A stretch of DNA of 64,000 nt from Euzebya sp. (GTDB taxonomy: Bacteria > Actinomycetota > Nitriliruptoria > Euzebyales > Euzebyaceae). The first letter of the stretch is position 1. Each line of letters opens with the position of its first letter. A program made the translations under genes and the position numbers. Positions 16,064 to 23,629 of the stretch are shown one piece after another. The stretch is from NCBI RefSeq assembly GCF_964222135.1, contig NZ_CAXQBR010000045.1, positions 62,001 through 126,000 of the forward strand. Reading direction: 5' to 3'. The notes beneath the pieces are model-generated. The model searched no databases and had not been told where the DNA came from. It saw only the letters and a list, made by a program, of their open reading frames with translations.

Positions 16064-17479
16064 ATGGCGACGACCCCGTGGTTCAGGCGACGGCCCAAGG
16101 AGCTCGAGCGCGAGCAGGCCCGGGTCCTGCGCGAGTGGCTGCGCGGCGAGGTGCTGCCGTTCAACCGGTTCTGGGCCGCCCGGTTGCGCGGTGTGGAGAA
16201 GGCGGTCAGCCACGTCGGGGCCCTCGACGTCGTCCCCGTCGCCGACGAGGCGGACCTCGCCGGGGTCGGCGGGCCCGGCAACCCCGGGCTGGTCCTCAGC
16301 CCGACCGAGGACCAGTTCAAGCGGCACGCCCGCCGCGGTGACCTGCTCGACGCCGCCCGCCGGGCCGGCGGGTCCGGTGCCACCGGCCGCCGCCAGGCCC
16401 TCTGGTACCGCTACAAGCCCGTCCACGTCCACGAGGCCGGTGTCGAGCGGCTGCTGGCGATCGCGTACACCAGGGCCGACCTCGACCTCCTCCACCTCGG
16501 CGGGGCCCGGCTGGCGGAGGTGATGGGCTGGGGCGCCGAGGACGCCCTCGTGAACCTGGTCCCCGCCGGCCCGTCGGTGCGGTTCTGGGGGCTGTACCAC
16601 GCCGCGCTCGCGACCCGGATGACCGCCCTGCACCCCCGCGGGGCGGGGCAGCCGGCACTCGCCGCCGCGCGACGGGGCTTCGCCCTGCTGCCCGCCTCGA
16701 TCCTCGCCGCGCCGGTCGGTGAGCTCGAGGCGGTCCTCGGCGAGCTCGCCGACGCCGGCGTGACCAGCCCCAACCTGCGGATGGTCGCCCCGGTCGGACC
16801 CCCTCCCTCCCCGGAGACCCGGGTCCGCCTCGTCGAGCTGGCCGAGCGGATCGCCGGACGCCCGGTCCAGGTGCAGGCGATCTGGGCGCCGGAGACGTCC
16901 CGGGTGCTCTACGGCGAGGCGCCCGCCGCGGCCGACGACCCGCCGGAGGCCACCTACGGTCTGTTGACCTACCCCGACCTCGAGCTGCTGCAGGTCCGAC
17001 GGCCGGGCATCGCGACCACCGACCGCGAGGGAGGGGAGGGTGAGCTCGTCGTCACCTCCCTCGGCTGGCGGGGCACCGCGCTGATCCGGCTGGCCACCGG
17101 TGCCTGGGTCGGGGGGATCGAGTCGCGGACCGTCCACCCCGTCACCGGCGCCACCGTCCCCCGCATCGCGCCCCAGGTCGCCGACGCCGCCTGGCAGCCG
17201 CGGGTCCGGACGGCCGTCGGGACGGTGCGGGTCGACCTCCGCGGCGCCGACCGCGTCGTGGCCGACGGCACCGCGACGATCCCGGTGCGCGACTGGTCCC
17301 TCCGCGTCGTGGACGAGGTCCTGGTGCTGGCCCTCGACGTCGAGCGGCCCCCGGACGACGGCACCGTCCGCGCGCTGGCCACCCGGGTCGGGGAGGCCGT
17401 CGGCGCGATCCCCGACGTCCGGCTCGACCCCGCCCTCGCCGCCGCGCGGCCGCAGGTCGGCGACGCCGGTCCCGGGTGA
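16064..17479 (+). CDS. divergent PaaK-like adenylate-forming enzyme
   Basis: A 471-residue protein that looks like a remote member of the phenylacetate-CoA ligase/AMP-forming family. The C-terminal half has the core order seen there: VQVQAIWAPETSRVLYGE, then ATYGLLTYPDLELLQV, GELVVTSLGWRGTALIRLATG (quoted as GELVVTSLGWRGT and LIRLATG), and a final small domain with VRDWSLRVVDEVLVLALDV. The N-terminal 75 residues include a Trp/Arg-rich start (PWFRRRPKELERE). The canonical Ser/Thr/Gly-rich P-loop is not obvious, so AMP formation is uncertain. ATG 16064 lies 9 nt after TAGGAT (16049-16054), suggesting a near-leaderless mRNA. Activation of an aryl or fatty acid is the working guess. Confidence 0.6.
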   Translation: MATTPWFRRRPKELEREQARVLREWLRGEVLPFNRFWAARLRGVEKAVSHVGALDVVPVADEADLAGVGGPGNPGLVLSPTEDQFKRHARRGDLLDAARRAGGSGATGRRQALWYRYKPVHVHEAGVERLLAIAYTRADLDLLHLGGARLAEVMGWGAEDALVNLVPAGPSVRFWGLYHAALATRMTALHPRGAGQPALAAARRGFALLPASILAAPVGELEAVLGELADAGVTSPNLRMVAPVGPPPSPETRVRLVELAERIAGRPVQVQAIWAPETSRVLYGEAPAAADDPPEATYGLLTYPDLELLQVRRPGIATTDREGGEGELVVTSLGWRGTALIRLATGAWVGGIESRTVHPVTGATVPRIAPQVADAAWQPRVRTAVGTVRVDLRGADRVVADGTATIPVRDWSLRVVDEVLVLALDVERPPDDGTVRALATRVGEAVGAIPDVRLDPALAAARPQVGDAGPG

Positions 17480-17547
17480 ACCGAACGCGGTTCGGCCGGT
17501 GCGACCCGCGCCGTTAGGCGACGGCGTCGGGTGGGAATGGACCGCCC

Positions 17548-17769
17548 ATGAGCCACCAGCGCGACGACCGTGTGACCGGCGACGAGAAGAGCCCGCGCAA
17601 CCTGTTCACGCACGGGCGCAGCGGCGAGGACCTCCACCGCGCCCCGGCCGCGGCGGACGCCGCGGACGCGCGGGAGTCCGCCGGACCGGACGTCGCCGAC
17701 GTCGAACCCGGTGACGACCAGGCCGAGGAGGCGCCGTCGGAGACCGCTGAGCGCGGGGAGGGCGGCTGA
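17548..17769 (+). CDS. small acidic hypothetical protein coupled to glutamate dehydrogenase
   Basis: A 73-residue hydrophilic protein, Asp/Glu/Ala-rich with no hydrophobic segment or cysteine, so it is probably disordered. It starts MSHQRDDRVTGDEKSPRNLF. Its stop TGA shares its last base with the ATG of the dehydrogenase gene (TGATG), so translation of the two should be coupled. A GGTGGGA element lies upstream, and a small inverted repeat CCGAAC-GCG-GTTCGG occurs at 17481-17495 just after the preceding gene. I recognise no family. A regulatory partner of the enzyme is possible but not shown. Confidence 0.6.
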   Translation: MSHQRDDRVTGDEKSPRNLFTHGRSGEDLHRAPAAADAADARESAGPDVADVEPGDDQAEEAPSETAERGEGG

Positions 17770-19016
17770 TGGGGCTGAGCGACGACCTCGACGTCTTCGT
17801 CTCCGACGCGATGCGCGGGCTCGCGATGTCCGACGACGAGTGCCGCCTGCTGAACACCCCCTTCCGGGAGGTGTCCTTCGAGGTGCCCCTGCGCCGCGAC
17901 GACGGGTCCCTGCACGTCTTCCGCGGGTACCGCGTCCAGCACGACCGGGCCCGCGGGCCGTTCAAGGGCGGGATGCGCTTCCACCCCGGCGTGGACCTCG
18001 ACCACTTCCGCGCGTTCGCGACGCTGATGACCTACAAGACCGCGCTGGTCGACGTCCCCTTCGGCGGCGCGAAGGGCGGGGTGGCCTGCGACCCGACGTC
18101 GCTCAGCGCCGCCGAGCTCGAGCGCCTGGTCAAGGGCGTCACCCAGCGGCTGGACCCGATCATCGGACCCGACGACGACATCCCCGCGCCCGACATGGGC
18201 ACCGGGCCCCAGGAGATGGCGTGGATGATGGACGCCTACTCCGACGCCCACGGCTACTCCCCGTCGGTGGTCACCGGCAAGCCGCTCGTGCTCGGCGGCT
18301 GCCCTGGTCGGGCCAGCGCGACGGGCACCGGCGTGGCGGTCGCCACCGAGCGGGCGTGCGCCCACATCGGGTTGGACCTCGACGGGGCGACGGTGGCCAT
18401 CCAGGGCTTCGGCAACGTCGGGGCGCACGCCGCGCTGCAGCTGCGGGCGCGGGGCGCGCGGATCGTGGCGGTCAGCGACGTCGACGACGCACGCCGGTCG
18501 GCGGGCGGCCTCGACCTCGACGACGTCGCCCGCGCCGTGCGGGAGGACCCGGAGGGGGATCCGCCCACCGTCGCCGAGGCGTTCGGCGACGCCGAGCCGT
18601 TCGACATCGGTGATCTCCTCACCCAGGACGTCGACATCGTCGTCCCGGCGGCCATCGGCGGCGTCATCGACGGCGACGTCGGCGCGGCCCTGCGGTGCCG
18701 GCTGGTGGTGGAGGGGGCCAACAACCCCACGACGCCGGAAGGCCACGCGGCGATGCGCGACGCCGGCATCACCGCGGTGCCGGACATCCTCGCCAACGCC
18801 GGCGGGGTGACCGTGTCGTACTTCGAGTGGGCCGGCAACCGCGGCGGGCGGCCCTGGAGCGCCGCGCAGGTCGACGAGGAGCTCGAGGCCGTCATGGTCC
18901 GCGCCTTCGACGCCACCGCGGACCGGGCCGGCGAGGACGGGACCGACCTCCGCACCGCCGCCTTCCGCATCGCGGTGGACCGGGTCCGCCACGCGCAGGC
19001 GCTCAGGGGGGTGTAG
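17769..19016 (+). CDS. gdhA: Glu/Leu/Phe/Val dehydrogenase (glutamate dehydrogenase)
   Basis: A 415-residue dehydrogenase interconverting glutamate and 2-oxoglutarate plus ammonia. The substrate domain has YRVQHDRARGPFKGGMRFHP and MTYKTALVDVPFGGAKGG, with the substrate-binding and catalytic lysines, then APDMGTGPQEMAWMMD. The nucleotide domain has the Rossmann signature VAIQGFGNVGAHAALQL, followed by VVEGANNPTTPEGHAAM and PDILANAGGVTVSYFEW. The length fits the short hexameric GDH group. The start overlaps the small acidic gene by one base. Leucine- or valine-specific activity cannot be excluded by eye. Confidence 0.93.
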   Translation: MGLSDDLDVFVSDAMRGLAMSDDECRLLNTPFREVSFEVPLRRDDGSLHVFRGYRVQHDRARGPFKGGMRFHPGVDLDHFRAFATLMTYKTALVDVPFGGAKGGVACDPTSLSAAELERLVKGVTQRLDPIIGPDDDIPAPDMGTGPQEMAWMMDAYSDAHGYSPSVVTGKPLVLGGCPGRASATGTGVAVATERACAHIGLDLDGATVAIQGFGNVGAHAALQLRARGARIVAVSDVDDARRSAGGLDLDDVARAVREDPEGDPPTVAEAFGDAEPFDIGDLLTQDVDIVVPAAIGGVIDGDVGAALRCRLVVEGANNPTTPEGHAAMRDAGITAVPDILANAGGVTVSYFEWAGNRGGRPWSAAQVDEELEAVMVRAFDATADRAGEDGTDLRTAAFRIAVDRVRHAQALRGV

Positions 19017-19064
19017 GGCCCGGGGCTCGAGGGAGCAGGGCGTGTGGGGAGTAGCTTCGGCGGG

Positions 19065-20252
19065 GTGATCTACCTCGACCACGCCGCCACCACCCCCCTC
19101 GCCCCCGAGGTCGCCGAGGCCATGGCGCCCTGGCTCACCGCCGGCGCGGTGGGGAACGCCTCGTCGCTGCACGCCGCCGGCCGGCGTGCGCGCGCCGCCG
19201 TCGAGGACGCCCGGGACCGGGTGGCGGCCGCCGTCGGCGTCACCCCGCTCGAGGTCCTCTTCACCTCCGGCGGGACCGAAGCGGACGGCAGCGCGATCAA
19301 GGGGCTGGTCTGGGCGGCCCGCCAGGCCGGGCGCGGGACGGCGGTCGTGACCACCGCGATCGAGCACCACGCCGTCCTCGAGTCCTGTGAGTGGCTCGCC
19401 GACCACCAGGGCGTGGACGTCACCGCCGTCGGGGTCGAGCCGGACGGCATCGTGGACGCCGACCGCCTGCTCGACGCCGTCGACGACGCGGGCGCGGGCG
19501 ACACCGCCCTGGTCAGCGTCATGGCGGCCAACAACGAGCTCGGCACCCTCCAGCCCCTCGACGTCATCGGGCCGGCGCTCGCCGAGCGGGGTGTCGCCCT
19601 CCACACCGACGCGGTGCAGGCCTTCGGGAGGATCCCGCTCGCCGTCGACGTGTGGCAGCCGACCGCGATGGCGCTCAGCGCGCACAAGTTCGGCGGTCCG
19701 ACCGGCGTCGGCGTGCTCGTGCTGCGGCGCGACGCCACCCCCCACCCGCTGCTGCACGGCGGCGCGCAGGAGCGCGGGGTCCGGTCGGGGACCCTCAACG
19801 TCGCGGGGATCGTCGGCCTGGGCGTCGCGGCCGAGCTGGCCGCGCGGCGCCAGCCAGCCGAGCACGACCGGGTGTCCGCCCTGCGCGACCGGATGATCGC
19901 GGCCCTGACCGCCATCGACGGGATCGCGCTCAACGGGCACCCCGAGCGGCGCCTCCCCGGCCACGTGCACCTCGCGGTGACGGGGGTGGACGCCGAGACG
20001 CTGCTCATGGCGCTCGACCGGGCCGGGGTCGCCTGCTCGACGGGGTCGGCCTGCCAGTCCGGTGCCGCCCGGCGCAGCCACGTGCTCGACGCCATCGGTG
20101 CGGCAGCCGACGCCGCGCACATCCGCCTGACCCTCGGGGCGACCACCACCGCAGACGACGTCGACGCCGCCACCCGGATCGTCGCGGACGCGGTCGCCGG
20201 GCTGACCGCCGATAGCGTGGGAGCGGTGAGCGGCCCGGACGGCGAGGGGTAG
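19065..20252 (+). CDS. cysteine desulfurase (IscS/NifS family)
   Basis: A 395-residue PLP enzyme that takes sulfur from cysteine as a persulfide, most likely to feed MnmA encoded 5 bp downstream. Seen are IYLDHAATTPLAPEV, TSGGTEADGSAIKG, ITAIEHHAVLE-like TTAIEHHAVLESCEW, MAANNELGTLQP, the PLP lysine in LSAHKFGGPTGVG, and the persulfide Cys in STGSACQSGAARRSH. GTG 19065 gives the family N-terminus directly, and TAGCTT (19052-19057) ends 7 nt before it, which suggests a leaderless transcript. GTG 19044 in the same frame is the alternative. In actinobacteria this gene often serves tRNA thiolation, separate from the suf system. Confidence 0.94.
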   Translation: MIYLDHAATTPLAPEVAEAMAPWLTAGAVGNASSLHAAGRRARAAVEDARDRVAAAVGVTPLEVLFTSGGTEADGSAIKGLVWAARQAGRGTAVVTTAIEHHAVLESCEWLADHQGVDVTAVGVEPDGIVDADRLLDAVDDAGAGDTALVSVMAANNELGTLQPLDVIGPALAERGVALHTDAVQAFGRIPLAVDVWQPTAMALSAHKFGGPTGVGVLVLRRDATPHPLLHGGAQERGVRSGTLNVAGIVGLGVAAELAARRQPAEHDRVSALRDRMIAALTAIDGIALNGHPERRLPGHVHLAVTGVDAETLLMALDRAGVACSTGSACQSGAARRSHVLDAIGAAADAAHIRLTLGATTTADDVDAATRIVADAVAGLTADSVGAVSGPDGEG

Positions 20253-20257
20253 CGGCG

Positions 20258-21322
20258 ATGGCGCAGGTCATGGTCGCCATGTCGGGCGGCCTCGACTCGA
20301 CGATGGCCGCCGCGCTGCTCGTCGAGCAGGGCCACGACGTCACCGGCGTGCACCTCAAGATGGCCGACACCCCGTCGGGGTTGCCCGGGAAGGGCTGCTG
20401 CACCCTCGACGACGCGCGTGACGCCCGCCGCGTCGCCGACCGGCTCGGCATCGCCTTCTACGTGTGGGACTTCGCCGACGCGTTCGCCGAGCGGGTCGTC
20501 GAGGACTTCGTCGACGCCTACGCCGCCGGCCGGACCCCCAACCCGTGCGTCCGCTGCAACGAGCGGGTGAAGTACGCCGCGCTGATGGAGCGGGCGCTGG
20601 GCGCGGGCTTCGACCGGCTCGCCACCGGCCACCACGTGCGGCTGCGGACCGACGCCGACGGGACGGTCCACCTGCACCGCCCGGTCGACGACGGCAAGGA
20701 CCAGACCTACGTGCTGTACATGGCGGGCCAGGACCAGCTGCGGCGCTCGGCGTTCCCCGTGGGGGAGCACCGCAAGTCCGAGCTCCGCGCGATGGCCGCC
20801 GAGCGCGGGTTCGTGACCGCCGCCAAGCCGGACAGCCACGACATCTGCTTCATCCCCTCCGGGGACACCGCCGGGTTCCTCTCCGCGCGCCTCGGCCGGC
20901 GACCGGGCCCGATCGTGGACGTCGACGGCACGCGGCTGGGCTCCCACGACGGCGCCTACCGCTTCACCGTCGGCCAGCGGCGGGGGCTCGGCATCGGCGG
21001 GCTCGACGAGCCCCGCTTCGTCACCGGGACCCGCGGCGACACGATCACCGTCGGGCGCCGCGCCGACCTGGCCGTGACGTCGGTGACCGCCGAGGACGTG
21101 ACCTGGACGACGGCGGCCCCCGCGCCGGGTCAGGGCGGGTTGACCGCCCAGGTCCGCTACCACGGCGCGCCGCTGCCGGTGGCGCTGGACCTCGACGGCG
21201 ACCGGATGGCCGTGACGTTCACCGGCGAACAGCCCCTCGGCGTCGCCCCGGGCCAGGCCCTCGTGGTGTACCGGGACGACGAGTGCCTGGGTGGCGGCAC
21301 CATCACCGCGACGGCCCGCTGA
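20258..21322 (+). CDS. mnmA: tRNA-specific 2-thiouridylase
   Basis: A 354-residue enzyme that adds sulfur to wobble U34 of Lys/Glu/Gln tRNAs. It has the PP-loop MVAMSGGLDSTMAAAL, catalytic cysteines in TPNPCVRCNERVKY and in DSHDICFIPSGD, FDRLATGHHVR, and KDQTYVLYM. The C-terminal beta-barrel has FTVGQRRGLGIG. It sits 5 bp behind the cysteine desulfurase that would supply sulfur; the ribosome-binding site (GAGGGG) is in the tail of that gene. Confidence 0.96.
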   Translation: MAQVMVAMSGGLDSTMAAALLVEQGHDVTGVHLKMADTPSGLPGKGCCTLDDARDARRVADRLGIAFYVWDFADAFAERVVEDFVDAYAAGRTPNPCVRCNERVKYAALMERALGAGFDRLATGHHVRLRTDADGTVHLHRPVDDGKDQTYVLYMAGQDQLRRSAFPVGEHRKSELRAMAAERGFVTAAKPDSHDICFIPSGDTAGFLSARLGRRPGPIVDVDGTRLGSHDGAYRFTVGQRRGLGIGGLDEPRFVTGTRGDTITVGRRADLAVTSVTAEDVTWTTAAPAPGQGGLTAQVRYHGAPLPVALDLDGDRMAVTFTGEQPLGVAPGQALVVYRDDECLGGGTITATAR

Positions 21323-21372
21323 CCGGTCTGCGCGGTGTGTGCCCGTCGGGCGCAGCGGCAAGGATCGGGACC

Positions 21373-22356
21373 ATGCAGACGCGGACGCTTGGCAGGACTG
21401 GGTACGAGATCTCCGAGGTGGGCCTCGGGGCGTGGCAGATCGGCGGTGACTGGGGCCACACCTCCGAGGAGGACGCGATGGCGACCCTCCACGCCGCCGT
21501 CGACGCGGGGATGACGTTCATCGACACCGCCGACGTGTACGGCGACGGCCGGTCCGAGCGCCTCGTCGGCCGCCTGCTCGCCGACCGCGACGACGTCGAC
21601 CTGACCGTCGCGACGAAGGCCGGCCGGCGCCTGGACCCCCACACCGCCGACGGGTACACGCGGGAGAACCTCGAGGGCTTCGTCGACCGCAGCCTGTCGA
21701 ACCTGGGGGTCGAGCGCCTGGACCTGGTCCAGCTCCACTGCCCGCCGACCGACGCCTACTACCGGCCCGAGCTGTACGAGGCGCTCGAGGCGATCCGGGA
21801 CACCGGCAAGGTCGCCCACTGGGGCGTCAGCGTCGAGAAGGTCGAGGAGGGCCTGAAGGCCATCACCCACCCGGTGGTCGAGACCGTCCAGATCATCTTC
21901 AACGCCTTCCGCCAGCGGCCGGCGGACCTGTTCCTCGACCAGGCCGCCGCCCGCGACGTCGGGGTGATCGTGCGCGTGCCCCTCGCCAGCGGGCTGCTGA
22001 CCGGCAAGCTGTCGCGCGACAGCGACTTCGCCGCCGACGACCACCGGAACTTCAACCGGCACGGCGAGGCGTTCGACGTGGGGGAGACCTTCGCCGGCGT
22101 GCCCTACGAGGTCGGCCTGGATGCCGTCGACCGGCTGCGCCCGATCGCCGGTGACGAGCCGCTGGTCCGCTTCGCCCTCCGCTGGGTGTTGAGCCACCCC
22201 GCGGTGTCCGTCGTGATCCCCGGTGCGCGCAACCGCGAGCAGGCCGGTCAGAACGCGGCGGCCAGCGACGCCGGCCCGCTGACCGACGACCAGGTGGCCG
22301 CCGTCCGCGAGGTCTACGAGGACCTCGTCGCCGAGCACGTCGAGGTCCGCTGGTAG
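21373..22356 (+). CDS. aldo/keto reductase
   Basis: A 327-residue NAD(P)H-dependent TIM-barrel oxidoreductase. The catalytic tetrad is recognisable: Asp and Tyr in FIDTADVYGDGRSE, Lys in VATKAG and His in LDLVQLHCPP. The C-terminal cofactor-binding region has ALRWVLSHPAVSVVIPGARNREQ. It belongs to the general AKR group of stress or sugar-aldehyde reductases; the substrate cannot be assigned. ATG 21373 follows AAGGAT, which could act as ribosome-binding site or as a -10-like element with a leaderless start. A hairpin follows the stop. Confidence 0.92.
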   Translation: MQTRTLGRTGYEISEVGLGAWQIGGDWGHTSEEDAMATLHAAVDAGMTFIDTADVYGDGRSERLVGRLLADRDDVDLTVATKAGRRLDPHTADGYTRENLEGFVDRSLSNLGVERLDLVQLHCPPTDAYYRPELYEALEAIRDTGKVAHWGVSVEKVEEGLKAITHPVVETVQIIFNAFRQRPADLFLDQAAARDVGVIVRVPLASGLLTGKLSRDSDFAADDHRNFNRHGEAFDVGETFAGVPYEVGLDAVDRLRPIAGDEPLVRFALRWVLSHPAVSVVIPGARNREQAGQNAAASDAGPLTDDQVAAVREVYEDLVAEHVEVRW

Positions 22357-22357
22357 C

Positions 22358-22397
22358 CCGGCGACTCCCGAGCGCCAGCGAGGTCACGAGTCGCCGG
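22358..22397 (+). terminator. hairpin after the aldo/keto reductase gene
   Basis: CCGGCGACTC (22358-22367) pairs perfectly with GAGTCGCCGG (22388-22397) across a 20-nt loop, just after the stop and before the convergent MarR-GNAT gene. It is a likely bidirectional terminator without a T-tract. Confidence 0.6.
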
Positions 22398-22436
22398 AAC
22401 GGCGGAACGCGCCTTAGGCTCCTCGCCCTCCGGGGG

Positions 22437-23348
22437 TCAGGGGGCGGAGCCCCCTGGGATGAGGGACTTCTCGAAGAACAGGTCGGGGTACGGGTTGTCG
22501 TTGTACCGCTCGATCTCGACGTAGCCGGCCCGTCGGTACATGGCGATCGCCTCGACCAGGGTGGCGTTCGTGTCGAGGCGCATGACCCGGTGGCCCAGCC
22601 GCCGGCCGTGGTCCTCGAGCGCGGCCAGGAGGCGCGGGCCGAGCCCCATGCCGCGGGTCGCCGGGTCGACCCACATGCGCTTCACCTCGCCGACGCCCGC
22701 CCCGATCGTCTGCACGCCGCCGCAGCCCACGACCCGGCCGTCGAGGCGGACGACGACGAACACGCCGTGGGGAGGAGCGAGCCCGTCGAGGCCCCAGTCC
22801 CCACCCGGGTCGAACCCGCCGGGGAACCGGTCGTCCAGCTCGGCCACGTAGGCGCGCATCGCGGCGAGCGCGTCCTCGTCGTGCGGGTCGACGACGTCGA
22901 AGGACGCAGCCGCGGCGGCCAGCAGCCGGTCCGCCTCGGCGAGCGCCGCGGCCAGCCGCTCCCGCTGGCGCGGGCCCAGCCCGCCGAGGACCCGGTCGGC
23001 GAGCTCGTCGGAGCGGGCGTCCAGCCGCCGCCACTCCTCCCACCCGTCGGCGGTGAGCACCGCCCGCCGCTGCCGGCCGTCGTCGGGGTCGGGGGAGACG
23101 GTGACCAGCCCGTCGCCCTCGAGGCTCCGCAGGACCCGGCTGACGTACCCGGAGTCCAGGGCCAGGCGGGCCCGCAGATCGCGGACCGACGCGCCGTCAG
23201 GCCCCTCGGCCCCGATCTCGAACAGCATCCGGGCGTGCCCGACGGGTCGGTCGCCGCCCAGGAAGCGGTCGTCCAGCACACCGATCCGGGCGGTGAACGA
23301 CCGGTTGAACCGGCGGAGGACCTCGGTGTGCGGGACATGTCGAGCCAC
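22437..23348 (-). CDS. MarR-type regulator fused to a GNAT acetyltransferase
   Basis: A 303-residue two-domain protein. Residues 1-145 form a MarR winged helix: FNRSFTARIGVLDDRFLG, LLFEIG-like MLFEIGAEG, LRARLALDSGYVSRVLRSLE (recognition helix) and the wing LVTVSPDPDDGRQRRAVLT. Residues 155-303 form a GNAT domain: VVVRLDGRVVGCGGVQTI, GEVKRMWVDPATRGMGLGPR (acetyl-CoA loop) and AIAMYRRAGYVEIERYNDNP. This fusion exists in many bacteria as a MarR family regulator with acetyltransferase activity. GTG 23348 is chosen because the open frame further upstream is repeat-derived. A perfect palindrome lies 22 bp upstream, so autoregulation is likely. The signal and targets are unknown. Confidence 0.88.
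   Translation of the reverse strand: MARHVPHTEVLRRFNRSFTARIGVLDDRFLGGDRPVGHARMLFEIGAEGPDGASVRDLRARLALDSGYVSRVLRSLEGDGLVTVSPDPDDGRQRRAVLTADGWEEWRRLDARSDELADRVLGGLGPRQRERLAAALAEADRLLAAAAASFDVVDPHDEDALAAMRAYVAELDDRFPGGFDPGGDWGLDGLAPPHGVFVVVRLDGRVVGCGGVQTIGAGVGEVKRMWVDPATRGMGLGPRLLAALEDHGRRLGHRVMRLDTNATLVEAIAMYRRAGYVEIERYNDNPYPDLFFEKSLIPGGSAP
22438..22456 (-). terminator. hairpin overlapping the 3' end of the MarR-GNAT gene
   Basis: CAGGGGGC-GGA-GCCCCCTG is a perfect 8-bp stem with a 3-nt loop. It includes the stop codon and the last six codons of the minus-strand gene. Confidence 0.45.
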
Positions 23349-23369
23349 ACCGCGAGCATAGCCCAGATG

Positions 23370-23385
23370 TCTGACCGCGGTCAGA
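23370..23385. promoter_or_regulatory. perfect 16-bp palindrome, likely MarR operator
   Basis: TCTGACCGCGGTCAGA is fully self-complementary and lies 22-37 bp upstream of the MarR-GNAT start codon. This is the usual size and place for a MarR dimer site. It may also affect the divergent SDR gene 245 bp away. Confidence 0.65.
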
Positions 23386-23413
23386 GGATTGGTCGCGCGG
23401 CCTTCCCCCACCC

Positions 23414-23602
23414 CACGAATCGACTCCGCTGCCCCACCGATGGGCTCCGCAGTCGGACCCGGCGCACCCGTGACCTGCACCTCCACCCACGGATGTGCAC
23501 CGCGACGGTGATCGGGGCACGGTCTCGGAGTCGATCCGTGCCAGATGACCGTGCCAGCCGACCGTGCCAGCCGACCGTGCCAGACGACCGTGCCAGACGA
23601 CC
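23414..23602. repeat. 14-bp motif pair and five 13-bp iterons upstream of an SDR gene
   Basis: The 281-bp gap between divergent genes contains CACGAATCGACTCC (23414-23427) and, inverted, GGAGTCGATCCGTG (23527-23540), members of the dispersed motif family. The second overlaps five tandem 13-bp units starting at 23538, 23551, 23564, 23577 and 23590, of the form GTGCCAGNYGACC. The last unit ends 27 bp before the SDR start codon. I see no gene in the gap. Confidence 0.8.
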
Positions 23603-23629
23603 CCGACCCCACCCCCAGGAGCACCGACG

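Noticed and set aside
23538-23602. CRISPR-like array
   Set aside because: The 13-bp units are contiguous, with no unique spacers, and no cas genes are nearby.
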